Position numbers and translations under genes: made by a program. A stretch of 64,000 nucleotides of DNA from Datnioides undecimradiatus. Lineage: Eukaryota > Chordata > Actinopteri > Lobotiformes > Datnioididae. Shown here piece by piece: positions 36,590-48,650 of the stretch; within the stretch, counting starts at the first letter, position 1, and every line of letters starts with the position of its first letter. Location of the stretch: assembly GCA_008933995.1 (NCBI GenBank), contig WARS01000009.1, positions 2,611,501-2,675,500 on the forward strand. The letters run 5' to 3'. Under the pieces are notes generated by a model. It had not been told where the DNA came from, did no database searches, and worked only from the letters and a program-made list of their open reading frames with translations.

Positions 36590-36723
36590 CTTGTTGAAGA
36601 GAAACAAGCTCAGGGCTCCCACTGATTCAGCGTAATGGTGAATTGTATTTTCATGCACCGGTCCGTGGAAATATTGTTTTACATGAAGCCGGTCCGTGGC
36701 GCAAAAAAGGTTGGGGGCCGCTG
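36590..36723 (-). mobile_element. hAT-like non-autonomous element, terminal fragment
   Basis: The 11-mer CCGGTCCGTGG occurs twice, at 36658-36668 and 36689-36699, followed by AAAAAAGGTTGGGGGCCGCTG (36703-36723). Read on the minus strand this gives a CAGCGGCCCCCAACC end followed by CCACGGACCGG, a pattern I recall from widespread hAT-type elements in vertebrates. AGAGAAACAAGCTCAGGGCT (36598-36617) also matches the interior of the fish versions in my memory. The second terminus is not visible, so this is a truncated copy. The superfamily assignment is from memory and should be tested. Confidence 0.55.
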
Positions 36724-37239
36724 CCGTAGGATTCTTGCAACGCAACAAACAACCTTGACGAATCCATGCAGACGGAAGTGCATCAGAGCTGCTCCTATGG
36801 GGGACAGCAAAGAGTCCGTTTTCACGTTGGAAAGCCATGTCACCAACCTGTGTACTGGTGGTCCTCCGACCCCTCATCCCCCAGACAATCACATGCACAT
36901 TCACTGCTCCCTCTGGTGTGATGTGACACCTTTTTCACATCTTGTGCCTGTTTGAGGTTGGAGAGAAGAGAAGGAGTTTAGATTTAAATGCTCCTGCAGT
37001 CTGAGCCAAGTCTAAGTCGGCTGAAAACTGATGGACGAAAGCTTGACACCAGTTAGGCACAAACCCCGGGTCGACAGTTTTAAAGGTAATGAGGTAGCTA
37101 ATGTCATCATATGGTGACAGGTTTTATTTTTATGCAGCTGGTAGATTAGATTATAAATGTGTGACGTTACTGTAACACCATTACTGAAACCTCAGTGTAA
37201 CTGGGTCCTTCCCTGGATGAATGTTTGCAGAGGAAAAAC
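36724..37239. other. Non-coding stretch, no gene seen
   Basis: Nothing structured apart from the hAT-like neighbour. A minus-strand frame at 36557-36904 runs through the element and is not a gene. Confidence 0.5.
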
Positions 37240-37595
37240 AGATCCAGAGAACATTCATCACAACAGGGAACAAAGACAACAAGGGCCGGGCGCAAATGGA
37301 GATCTCAGGATCAGACGGGCAAGGCACAGGCAGGTAGTCAAAGAAGGCAAACATTCATAAACCACAGGGAATCACGAGGATAAGGGCAGAAACACAGAGC
37401 ACAATGACTTACCTTCAAAGACGACCAGCAAACAGAGCAGGGAGTGCAGCAGGTGCGAAGGTTAACGAGACACAGGTGAAATTAATTAGCAGAAAAAAGG
37501 CGGGAAAAAAGACAGATACAGGAAGTAAAGACGATCAAGAAACAGGGAAATGACTGCTGGAAATACCCCAAACTCAAAACCTGATCAGCATTTTG
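37240..37595 (+). mobile_element. Degenerate relative of the 26247-26692 element
   Basis: It shares a 16-mer AACGAGACACAGGTGA (37464-37479) with the element at 26564-26579, and the AGGTAGTCA block and the CAGGAA...AAACTCAAAACC end occur in the same order. The right end reads CAAACTCAAAACCTGATCA instead of CAACTCAAAACCATGACA. The left inverted end is not recognisable. It is in the same orientation as the 26-kb copy. Confidence 0.6.
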
Positions 37596-38895
37596 TCTTT
37601 CATTTACAACATGCTAGGTCTGCAGCTTGCATGTATAAAACACCATGTCCTTACTGTGAAGTCAACTCGTGAGCAGAGGGGGTTTGGGGAAGTGAACAGA
37701 AAGCAGAAGCTCTCAGGACGTGGTATAGAAGACTGTGGGCTCCAGAGCTGAACAGGAAGCCAACCTGACTGACAATAAACCTAAAGACTGAATTGTCTTT
37801 CACAGCAACAGCCTAAAGTTGCAGGATCAGTTCTGAATCCTGTCTGTAGGCTTATTTTCTTGTTTTCTGCAAATCACTGCACAGAAATAGAGAAAATCAT
37901 CTCACTGATGGTCTTGTTTGCTCATGTAGGCCATCGGTATTAAACTCAGACCGTTTCATAACCAGTTAAACACTCCTTGTAATACATTTAAGCAAACCGG
38001 GATGAGATTTCAGTGGAAATAGAGTCAGATGAATAAGAGCTGTGATGTGAGATAAATGGGATTATTTTTCTTACCTCAAAATGAAGAAAGTATGAGATTG
38101 AGCACAAGGAGATATTAGGAAAGAGAGAGTTCGGGTGCGGTTCAGAGTCTTTTTATATTTTAATATTTAATATTAGCTCATTTTAAGTTCAAAAACAATA
38201 AATCATACTAATTTGATCAATGACTGGTTGTTTGTGGCTCATAAAACAGCAGCAAAATCAGGTTTCCACAGAGAACCCCTCCATGTTTGGATCCCACCCA
38301 CTGTTAGGAGACCATGTTCAGTGTTTAGAAGAGAGACAGGACATGAAACACAGTCTCTATGGTTGAAATCAAACACTTTGTATACCTCCATTACCTTTTT
38401 TTAAAACCTCCTAACCCCGCTGAGCTATGATACCATTGCAGCATGACGTGTGTTTGGCACTAAAAGTAAAGGAGCTGTTTACTGAAACCTATTTTAACAG
38501 TCCTCCTTCAAAACCCATGGTAAAAAGAGCTTTTTAACAGGTACGTAGGAATGCAGATCCACTATAAAAACTCTATCTCTGCTCCAGGTTTTCAAAATTA
38601 CAAACAGAAGCACCCGCTGCTTGTCAGCGTAGCGTCGTCTCACATCTTACAGATCAATAATAGTAATGTGTCAGAATGTGGGCGAATGATCGGCTGCATG
38701 CTACAGGTGAAAACAAAGGCGAGGCATTTATCACTGCAGAAGAAGGCTTCATTATGGTATTTATCAAGAATGGCATGTTTACTGGTGCTATTCCTCCTTT
38801 TTTCCTTCAAGGGAAAGCAGTGGGGAAGACAGATGGTAGGTAGGCAGACAGGCAAGAGGAAGAAATTGGCAGGTAGAATGTAAACGAGCCTGCCA
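37596..38895. other. Non-coding stretch, no gene seen
   Basis: AT-rich at 38155-38215. The 110-codon + frame at 38551-38883 (mirrored by a shorter minus-strand frame) has one hydrophobic stretch but no domain or homologue I recognise. Confidence 0.5.
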
Positions 38896-39010
38896 GCCAC
38901 TTGTCAGTCGTCAGCCAGGGAAGCAAACAGCCAGACAGTCAAACAATCAGCCAGCCAGGCCAGAAGAGAGAGCCCGACAGTCTTTAAGTCAGTCAAACAG
39001 CCAGACAGGA
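38896..39010. repeat. Cryptic CAGCCAGACAG-type minisatellite
   Basis: Variants of CAGCCAG, CAGACAG and CAGTCAAACA recur about ten times without strict periodicity, consistent with an old slippage-derived tandem array. Confidence 0.55.
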
Positions 39011-39028
39011 AAACATAAAACAAGTCGA

Positions 39029-39030
<2 letters not shown>

Positions 39031-39060
<30 letters not shown>

Positions 39061-39068
39061 GAGAGCGA
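39031..39068. repeat. (GA)n microsatellite
   Basis: GA units with two CA interruptions, directly downstream of the CAGCCAGACAG region. Confidence 0.9.
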
Positions 39069-41466
39069 GGAGTTAAAACCCTGCCCACTTTATCGCCTCT
39101 CCATACCTGCCAATCGTTGTGTGACGTGGGTGTGATTGTTGAATTTCAGAAAGCACTTCCCGTTCCCGTTACGATGTCTGAAAGGCGTGGGGGCAGAGGG
39201 TTTCAGAAAAGCACTTCTGCTGAAGTCACAGCTGCGAGACAGAAACCGAGATAGACGTTTTGGATTTTGCGACCTGACTGAACGTACAGTAGGACCGCAT
39301 TATGACTGAAATTCAGTTTGGAGGTTTGAGCTGGTGCTCAACATGCAAGCAAATGCGGTGACCTCGCGTCAACATGGCATGTGTTTAGTGTAGTACCGGG
39401 GCCTCATTATGCCCATGAAACAACAAGCCGGCCATTTGTCATTTCTGAGTCTGTGCTGAGCGGCACTGAATGAAGCTGTGAACACATTCACGTGCCCGGC
39501 CTGCACACAACAATAACAGAATTAAGTCTGGTGTGTACTGCCACCCATAATATTAATTCTATTGTTTCTCCCCCTTCTTAGCTGAGTTTTGTGAATTATG
39601 TTGTAATTCCAATTAATTTCCCTTGACACTTCAGAAATGTTGAAAAATCGATTTAAGTGTGTGTTTACATGATTTCCCCTTTCTTGTATTAATGCTGTCA
39701 TATTTTCCTCTCTTCCATTCTGCACAATTTTCCCTTTATTTCCTCTCTGCCCTCGCTCCACTTCTATGTAATTGTCAGCATGCAGACTTTACATGCGTGT
39801 CTGTAAGTCTCAGCAATTAGCCTCCATTACAGCCGTGATTAAGTGGTTGGAAACGAACGGGAGAGCGGTGCTAGTTTTCATTTTTCCTCTCCACCCACTT
39901 CCCCTCCTCTTGTTTCTTCTAAGAATCCTGTATTTTCTAAAACTAAGACTCCGAAACAGCTCAAATGATCATGTTCATAAACATGTTTGTTTTCACAATA
40001 GGAAGATAAATCTGAACTATCAATCCACACATCTGACTGAAACAGTCTTTGTAGAGGTGGTAAAAGTCACATTTTGCCAGTATAGTACATTTTTGTGGTG
40101 GAATAAAATATAGATCTATGCTGTTGATCTACAGTGTGGATCATGTACCTTGAGGGTCTAAAAATTACAATAAATAAATAAAAACAAATAACTTTATCAA
40201 TGCATATATTCCAGTTAAATGTTGTTTATGTGACTGTGACTGTTACATAATGCAAAATAATGATAAAATAAACCTCTAAAGTCATATGACAGCATAAATA
40301 TCAGCAAATCACAGTCTGCATTGAGTAAAAAGTTGAGAGTCGGCTTCAAAAAGAGCAAATTAGCAGCAGCTGAGAAGCTTAGTTTGCCCACACCCAGTCT
40401 GTAGGGATGTAGAGATGCAGAGGGGTACATGGCTACATCACTGTTGGGTTTGTTTACAGGTGCAGCACAGCTTTGACGCCAACAATGTGGAACTTAAAGA
40501 TGTCTAAGCTTGGCTGCAGAAAGAGTCAGCGCAGAAAGTGCAACGCAATTTTACAAATACGGGTCTCTGAAACTGTTGACATCCACAGGTTCTACAACTT
40601 TCTCTAGTGCAAAATATTTCATTAATTCAAAATTCAAATGTGCTTGCCATTAATGCCAATTTGCCAGATCTTCAAAATGAAATAAATAACAGTCTAATTG
40701 CACAATTAAATTAAAAAAACCCCACAAATCCACCTATTGCTATTCATATTTTTCTACCATGGAAAAGCAGGTTTATTTTCTTCTGGTCTTATTATTGTGC
40801 CTGAAGCACAGACTGGCTCTGCTCATACACAGAATTAGTTTTTCAAAACAGCCACCACTCTTAACTACTGGACATAAAAGCACCTACAAGACAAACACAA
40901 AAGGCCAGAGCTCTCAAACAAGCGCGGTTTCAGAGGAGCAGAGTGCTTTCAAAAGCTCTGGAAGGTTGAACTTTTCAGAAAAAGGACTGAGCCACTTTTT
41001 CCCCGCCGAACAAGAGTGAAGGAGATGTTTCGTGCTGTGTGGGAGGCTGGCCTCTCCTCCTCCGCAGCAGCAGCAGCAACAAAGATGGACACAGAAATTC
41101 TTAAATAATCTTAGAATAATGAGTTTCTATAAATGCCTTATCAGAGACAAACTGCAAAATAGCTCTGTCTTCTCATTTTCCACAGTGAAATGAAATTCAG
41201 TCAGCTCATGAAGAAGGCCTGCCGACCCTCACTTTCATCAATCCGCCGCTGCTTTTGAAGGCAGAAATGTCAGCCATGGGGAGAAACAGCTGAATGAGTA
41301 AAGTTTTAGAGCAGACGCACACACGAGAGAAGGCTCTAACACACAGCCGGGCTCAAACACACAATGTGTGGGATCGGTGCGGTGGCAAGAGATATAAGTG
41401 AACATGACAGAGAGAAGGTGTAGCTCATTATCACAGGCACAGAGAGTCGGCTGTATAGTATACTGT
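39069..41466. other. Non-coding stretch, no confident gene
   Basis: Contains (CAG)4 at about 41064-41076 and AT-rich DNA at 40140-40290. One frame at 40759-41016 has ATG in a good Kozak context with a hydrophobic N-terminus, but is unsupported otherwise (see rejected items). Confidence 0.45.
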
Positions 41467-41513
41467 ATGTGTGTGTGTCTGTGCTTGTGTCATCGTGTGT
41501 GTGTGTGTGTGTG
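41467..41513. repeat. Split (GT)n microsatellite
   Basis: Two GT runs (41467-41479 and 41495-41513) separated by a short unique piece. Confidence 0.9.
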
Positions 41514-42287
41514 ATTTCCCCATTATCCAGAAACAGATCCATAGTGTCTTCTCCTAAGTGAGGATCAGATTTACCATTAAGATAAAGGTTACATGTGACA
41601 CGCAGAGAGGCGCACCCCTCTGTTTTCAGCCTTGGACAGCAGAGAGCTCCTAAATGAGCAACTCACCTGCAGAAATGCAAATAATCGTCCATCCAACCAG
41701 TAAAAATTAAAGTCATAGTTAAGCACAAATGAGCTCCTGTCATAAATGCTCATGAAAATTCATCTGGACAGACTGCAGCTGCCTCCATCTGCACACTGTA
41801 TCTGAGCAACGCAGCAGCGTCTACTAAGAAATTAAATTAGTCAAATATAGCTGTCAGGGCGCAGTTGTGATGTGTAATTTGTTCGCATTTGCAGTTGAAT
41901 CACCTCAAGAGTTATTGTAACTTCTGCGGAGGATGTTTTGCCAGAAGGAGACGACAAAGACAAGAAAAGGTAGAAAGTGGAAAATCAACGATGTCTGTTC
42001 TGCTGATGGAAACGAAGCCGCGGGTTCGGTGAGAACTCGGGCAAAAGTGCATCTCTTAATCACTTCACTTGAGACTTTTGGAGCTGGCGTGGAACGCGCA
42101 TGTCAGAAGCATCGCAATGCAAGAGGCTGGACGGGGAGGCAAATTTGTTTTCATCCACCGGCTGTAATGTGGCGCAGATGGCGATATAGCAAGAACCATT
42201 AGCAAGTCAAGCAATACCAATTGTTTCTCTCCCCCAGATACTTTGCAGGTCTGCTGCTCTGCTGTGCAACTAACTCAACTGCTGTCA
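41514..42287. other. Non-coding stretch, no gene seen
   Basis: Contains an AT-rich stretch with a GAGCTCCTGTCATAAATGCT segment at 41731-41750 that looks like unique rather than repetitive DNA. No exon candidate. Confidence 0.5.
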
Positions 42288-42321
42288 GTGCGTGTGCATG
42301 CGTGTGTGTGTGTGTGTGTGG
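42288..42321. repeat. (GT)n microsatellite
   Basis: GT units with CG/CA interruptions at the 5' side, then a pure run at 42302-42320. Confidence 0.9.
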
Positions 42322-42836
42322 TCATCTTTCACTTGCCTTTTATTTTACAGGTTTCCCATGTTATGGGGTCAAATGGAGGACGGCTCTATGCAACTGTGTT
42401 TCAGCCGGCATGTGTTAATGTGTGTATCTGATCTTTTCTCACTAATGAAGATAAGGGTGCTATAATGAAACAGATGATAAGTGGAGAGTTGCCTTAACTT
42501 GTAACTCTGTTCACTCCATATGCTGTGCTGTGCATAAGATCCCTCTGTGTCACAGTCGCACTCACATAAGCTGTAAACAGGCACAATAAATTCTCAAGAT
42601 AAGGCTGAAGTTTATCTAACTTTAATTGATTTTTTTTTAAGCTGTTTGACGATAATGACAAAATGATGATTCCTGTGCCTCAGTAGCTACGTCCTGATAA
42701 CCATGGCAAGTTGTGTTTTTCAGTGATGATACGGTTTTGAGAGAAATCTGACAATAAACAAATAGATCGTCTGTGTTCTGGAGCATAACCGTCACAGAGT
42801 ACGCTTATCAAGAGTGTGATGCCTAATGGTGTGTGA

Positions 42837-42839
<3 letters not shown>
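42322..42839. other. Non-coding stretch, no gene seen
   Basis: Only short frames, below 72 codons. A T10 run lies near 42630-42640. Confidence 0.5.

Positions 42840-42886
<47 letters not shown>
42840..42886. repeat. Compound (CT)15-(AT)8 microsatellite
   Basis: A pure CT run (42840-42870) abuts a pure AT run (42870-42886) with no intervening base. Confidence 0.95.
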
Positions 42887-44317
42887 GTAATAGCTTCTTG
42901 TTGGGATTCTCAGTCAGTAATTATCAGTACAGTTATAATGATTTGATCATCAAAGGTCAGGGGGAGAAAGAGAGAGAGAAATACAGCTTGCTGCAGAGGG
43001 GATGAACTCAAACATACTAAATTAACACATTCTTAGGAATATGATGAAATGTTTTCAAATGGAAAAACAAAAATCAGTTCACACTTAACAAAAGCTAAAA
43101 TGCATACGTGCACTATAATTAAAAATAAAAGGCAAAAAAACAAGTTTCAGTATCTAATGGAGAGGAACATGCGGTGCAAAAGAGCAAACAGTGTCATGTG
43201 TCATGGAGCTGGGTTCACTGTTACTCCTAAAAACAAACTTAATGATAATAAAAGAAATATAATGATGCTGCATTCATTTTGTATATATTTCTATTTTTGA
43301 ATTTGCAGGAACTGAAAATCACTTGGAGATGAGTTGTCATCCTCTGTGATACACTGCTGACAGGAACAATGCTGCACTGTTTATCAGTGACCCAGGGGAG
43401 CACGTCTGTTGTTGCAGGAATGTACATAGAGGGATTGTACAATAGCTCCTCTGATGTGAAAAAAGTGAATAAATGATTTAATTAAGAAATACAATCTCAT
43501 TCTGAGTCAGTTATGACAATTAATTCAGGTGTTATTGCGATTACGAATGCATGCAAGTTGGTGAGCAGGGGAGCAGAGGGCATGTTAAAAGTAATGGATG
43601 ATCATTAGTGTAGCACAGCAGTGGATAGATAAAGGGTTGGAGCATTAAGCTTGTGCCACTGCACCAGAATCTCACTCCTCATTTTTCACAGAAGGACGCT
43701 TGGTCAGGAGCCTTTGTTGTCATTTTCAAAACACTTTTAGCATGAATTACAACATGCGGGGTACTCCGACTTAGTGTGGTCACATTGAACACACAAAAAC
43801 AGCACCTGATTTAAAATTTGGCCACTACCCCCATCAGAGCTGTCACCTTACCCAGTGTTACACCACTTCCAGCCCACCTGCCGTCCTTGGATCACTCCAT
43901 GAAAGTCCCATTATGTTATCCTGTACAGCGTTGTCTGTGACGTGTGCTCTAAGTCCCCTCAGACACTTAAATACAGATACTTTAATACTTAAAATCACAA
44001 AGTAATGTGCTAAGTCATACAGAGAGTCCAGAATCGCTGATGGTGCTATGCAAGAGTGAACAAATGGTGTCCCCGGGCTGGTTGCTTGTTGCTGCTGTTG
44101 GAGGAGTGGAGAGCCTGGTCATATTACAGTATCAGGAGGTTCAGTATCAAGTTGTAACTGTAAAAACAAAACAAAAAAAAAAACAACAAATATACATTTT
44201 TAATTTTTCAACACAGGTCAAAACCAACACTGAGAACAGGTCTTTGATTTTCAGCACCACTTTAGCAGCTGATGTATTAGACAAACCCATTTTTGGAGTG
44301 ACAGTGCGTGAAATACA
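42887..44317. other. Non-coding stretch, no gene seen
   Basis: AT-rich with an oligo-A tract at 44173-44183. A 121-codon + frame at 44007-44372 crosses the tRNA-like region that follows and is not a gene. Confidence 0.5.
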
Positions 44318-44385
44318 ACACAAGCCCCGACATCCCCGCACAGTGCACAGGCAACTCGCCCTAATCCACTGAACCAAACTGCATC
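44318..44385 (-). mobile_element. Possible tRNA-like SINE head on the minus strand
   Basis: The minus strand reads TGGTTCAGTGG (from + 44366-44376), which fits an A-box pattern. The next 50 bases (GGGCGAGTTGCC, then GCGGGGATGTCGGGG) follow the layout of a tRNA-derived head, but the expected B box is too degraded to accept. No tail or target duplication was found. Confidence 0.35.
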
Positions 44386-47300
44386 CTCCCAAGGTCAAGC
44401 TTGTGTTTTCCCACTCGGGAGCAGAACCAGGAAAATGAATGAGAACAATCATACACTTCTAATACAACAGCATAATAGGGAGATGCTGAAATAATGCAAT
44501 TAAATTAAAGCGCTCATGTGTAAAAGACTATCCACCCGGTTAGGTTGGAGGAGAAACAGGAGTGTAATCAACAGAGATATTACAGGGGGCAAATTAATCT
44601 GTTCTCCATTCTGTGCACTTTATTTGGGATTTATTTTTTATAATGATTTTCCTTCATTGGCTGGTGTACAGTGGAGCGGTGTAGGAAACGTGAGACAAAG
44701 GGATGTTATGAGGCTGATTTAAACCTCTGGCACTGCGAATGAAGCATCTGCGCCTTCGCTCGTTCGATCCATAAGGAGAGATCACTTTTCTTCCTCCTCT
44801 TGCTGCCAGCGACAGTTGGCTGACATTTTTATCCACACTGGCGTAAAAATATACATCTTTAGCATGTTGTGAATACGAAACAGACACTTCACAGGCTACT
44901 GGCAATGAAGGTGGTTGCAGAATTTAATTTAAACACAAATGAGAATAGCTAATTTCAGTTTTAAATAGTTCTCCAAGCATCCTCTTGAAGTAGTTGGCCC
45001 ACCAAATAGTTTGGGGCTTGTAGATGTTAGTATGCAGAGTCAGAGTATGTTTCGAAGGTCTTTAACACTCAATGGAAGTTCACCATGAGGTGGTATTGGA
45101 AACCCTCGATTTTGATATCGATTAGCATCACTGAAGAAGACGGGTCGTTGGATTAGCCTCTGAACCCAAGAATCCAATGGGAAACGCCGATACAATGCCT
45201 GTTCTTATCCAATCCAAATATGCATCACACCACTGGACCCCTCAGGCCTCAGAGGGCAGATACTGGAGTCATAGCTGAGGATACCTGAAGATAAATACGT
45301 GCTGAATTATTTATAACACACCAGCATAAATATGTAAAGGTGTACTGACCAGTCTGACCAGTTAATGTCAGTTATTGTAACACTTGTTCATTTAATCTTC
45401 TACAGATAAAATAGGAATATCCTCGAATAAAAGCTTGTTTTTGTCCTTTTTTGCATGTATAGCTGACGTTTGTATGGTTACTTTTCTTGGTTTTGCCTGC
45501 AGGTTATTTGGATTTTTGAAAGTGTAACAGTTAAACACAGTGCATTTCCACTATAATTAATACCAAGCTGCATAGTCCTTTCCAATAAACCTCTTGGACA
45601 TTATTAGGGTATTAGTGGGAAACTGTAGAAGACTCTTTTTGTGACTATGCAATGTTCAGCTTCATACTAATAAGTAATAATTGGTCAGTTTGTTTCAGCT
45701 GTGTTGCACACACCATGGTGACAAGTATGTGTAGTCCAAAGCCATTTGTATGCATCAGCTTAATGTGGCATTTGAATCACAGCAGTCGAGTCCTGAGTCG
45801 GTTAGGTCCAATATTGACCTTTGTTAATTGAAGGCACTATACTTATGTGACATGTTGATGTCAACATGATAACATCGTGATTAAAATACAAAGTAGATGC
45901 CCAGATCTGCCCGTCAAGAGAAGACACAGAGCATTAATTACACTTCATCACATCTATTATGTTTGCTGAAAAGAGCAGCGTGGTGTACGTTTCTGTTGCA
46001 CCACTGCCTTTCATACGCGTGTCCGTGTTTGTGCCTACGTGTGTGTTCTCTGCCTCTAATTGCCTGTGTTTGTGCTGTGCAGATAGATGCCGGCAGCATC
46101 CAGGGATCAACGGCATGACTTCAAGTGTCACTAATGACCAATTTCAATTCCTGACCTGACTTTCATGTCACTGGAGAGATCACAAGAAGACACTACGAGC
46201 TGGCTGCGGAGGTCAAATTACTACGAACCAGGTAGAAGGAGATGCGCAGAAGTATCCTGATTGGACAGGAGGCTTGGTGACCTTGGCAACGACCCATTAT
46301 CTGGAGCTCCCAGGGGGGTGGAGACGAGTGGAGGTGGGGGACTCTCCAGCAATCTGAGGTTCACTCCTCTGGAGGGAGAAACAGAGAAGCAGGGAAGATA
46401 ACCAGAGAACCAGAGGGAGGGTTTCTCCAGTCCTTTCAGGAATCTCCCAGCTTCCATACTATCGGTCCCATCCCTCTGGCTGTCCCGGTAACCGTTACCA
46501 TGGCACTGAGTTGGCAGGATCACCTTGTCACCTCTTTTTTTTTTTCTCTTTCTGTGTTTCCCACTCTTTCTCTAAATGTCACTAAATCGCACTTAAAACC
46601 GACAAACATCTTTTCCCTGGTATTTAATTTGTCCTTGAACACACACACAAACACACTCCTGCGGGTGGGATGCTTATAGGCAATAGGGGGTGACGACAGA
46701 AAATTAGTGAGGGAGATCAAGTGGAATTCAAGGTCGCTACTCTCATCACATGCAGACACTGAGGGAGGGAGCAGGGGCAAGAAGGTTTAATTCATGTTTT
46801 TTATTGATCAGAGATGATTTCTGCACACAAACACAAAATGAAACTGCAGCCATGATACAGTTACCTGCAGAGTCTTTATAGCAGATGCTAAACAGAAAAA
46901 AAAGTGCCATGTCTATTGGCTGCTGCGTGTCTATTGCATTTTTTTCTTCTTAACAACAAAAAAATCTGTATAATTTGCTCCAGACTCGATTTCAGTCCGT
47001 TGTCACAAGCTCCAATGAGCCAGTAACTGACTGAGGAAGCACCTGGCAACACGGTGACTGTGTCTATACTGTGTAAGACATCTGAACAAATTACTTATTC
47101 ATCATGAGCCATGCTAAATCCAGTATACAGCAAAACTGAAACTGAAAAACTCAAACATAGGGCACTCCATCATGAAGTTTTTCATATTTTTCTACTAAAT
47201 TTGTTTGCAAAAAGTGACAGGAAAAATTTAAAATTCACGCCGGGTATAAGCAGAAGGATGCACTCAAGTCACCAGAGCAGAAATATAGCATATAGTCAGT

Positions 47301-48129
47301 TAAACTGTATAAACTACAGCTATGTATCACTACTTTTATGTTCTTGCCTTCAGCAAAAGGCAAATTGTTGGTTTTCACACTGCAGGAGCATCAGTCACAA
47401 AACTGCACTGTGAGTTAATTAACTTGGAGAGAGGAGACGGTCGTTTGCAGGCTCAAAATCTGAAGGTGATTCATTGGACGAAGCTCGTAATGATCTGTGC
47501 CAAAAATCTTTTCACCACAGAAGGAGTCACTTCTTTATATATACAGTTAAGTTCTGCATGTTTATCACTGTATCTCACTGTGCACTGCATCGGTGCTGAT
47601 GCTGTATTCAGCAAACGGATGAGCGTTTGTACTGAGGCGCGCTATTGTGGCATGTTTGCATCAGCACACAGCATTTTGCACTGCTGAGTACGTATATAAG
47701 TGTTTGTGTGGGCGTGTGGCCATGACATCAAAACAGTTCCAACAACGTGGTACATGTTTGTGTCAAAAATACTACAAAGCATTTAGCAATGAATATGTAT
47801 GCGCGTGTGCATGCAGATTATGTGTCTGCCCATTCCACGCCAGCGCAAATAGCTGTAACAGCCTACGTTTTAATTGAATTCATTATTGCTGCACGCATTT
47901 TATTGCTGTGTGCTTGTGCGTGTGCAAGTGTGTCCATGTCTGCGGATCCACATCAAAACAAAATAACCATATCACAGAGTGTGTTGGACATGTATTCAAA
48001 TGAGAATACGTGTGAGATCTGTATTAGGACTCCAGCAGAGCTTCAAACAGAATACTTTATGCAAGAAACTGCACATGTTTACAGTTAATACATGTGACAG
48101 TTGTAACAGCCTTAGGGTGCACTTCATCT
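44386..48129. other. Mostly unique non-coding DNA, about 3.7 kb
   Basis: Largest low-repeat block in the second half. A GC-richer patch at 46240-46510 contains an X-box-like motif (see findings) and T11 at 46535-46545. Frames up to 121 codons (for example 47322-47687 +) have no recognised domain. Confidence 0.5.
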
Positions 48130-48170
48130 GTTATTATTATTATTAGTAGTAGTAGTAGTGGTGGTAGTAT
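48130..48170. repeat. (TTA)n-(GTA)n trinucleotide repeat
   Basis: TTA units grade into AGT/GTA and GTG units. Confidence 0.85.
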
Positions 48171-48249
48171 TACATGAATTAATTTAAAATGTCCTTGAAA
48201 TCTGTACAAATAGCCCTTCAAGTAATGAAATAAAGGAGAATTAATAATA

Positions 48250-48650
48250 CACCAACCCGTTCTGTGTCTTGGGTCATATCTTCATTGTTTCTATCATCCA
48301 TTCTGTGTTTCCTGTTTAACACCTCTTCCCGCCAGTGTCACTGTCTCCTCCTTTCACCCGTACCTCATTAGCCTCCTCAGAGTATTTGGTTTGTGTGTAT
48401 TTCTCTTGCTTTGCGTACCCAGCATCAAGTGCTTCAGGCTTTATTTGGTGCCTTGGTGTTTCCTGGTGTTCTGCTTGTTTCCTGACCTCGCCTCAGCTTA
48501 ATCCCTGCCAGAACTGCCTCTCTTCCTTGTTTGCCCATCCTCTCGTTTGCCTGGCTGTGTACTTAAAGCTTTTTTGGATGAGTAAAAGCTTTGATTTTTG
48601 GACCAAGAACATCCCTCTGTGTCTTCTAGTCGTTACACAGCTCCCTTCCC
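48250..48650 (-). mobile_element. Degenerate opposite-strand relative of the inverted-repeat element class
   Basis: The block contains GTTTCCTG, CCTCATTAGCC and a TACTTAAAGC...GATGAGTAAAAGC segment near its 3' side, in an order resembling the minus strand of the 26-kb element class. A perfect 9-bp inverted repeat (48565-48573 and 48584-48592) surrounds a 10-base loop. The end reads TCTAGTCGTTACA. Relationship is from overall layout and memory of fish repeats, not alignment. Confidence 0.4.

Noticed and set aside
40759-41019. 86-codon frame with ATG in a good Kozak context (ACCATGG) and a hydrophobic N-terminus
   Set aside because: Short single frame with no recognised family, no promoter or splice evidence, and length within chance expectation. 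Transcript data would be needed to revive it.
46221-46523. 100-codon minus-strand frame in a GC-richer patch
   Set aside because: Pro/Ser/Leu-rich with no recognised domain. GC content alone lowers stop frequency.
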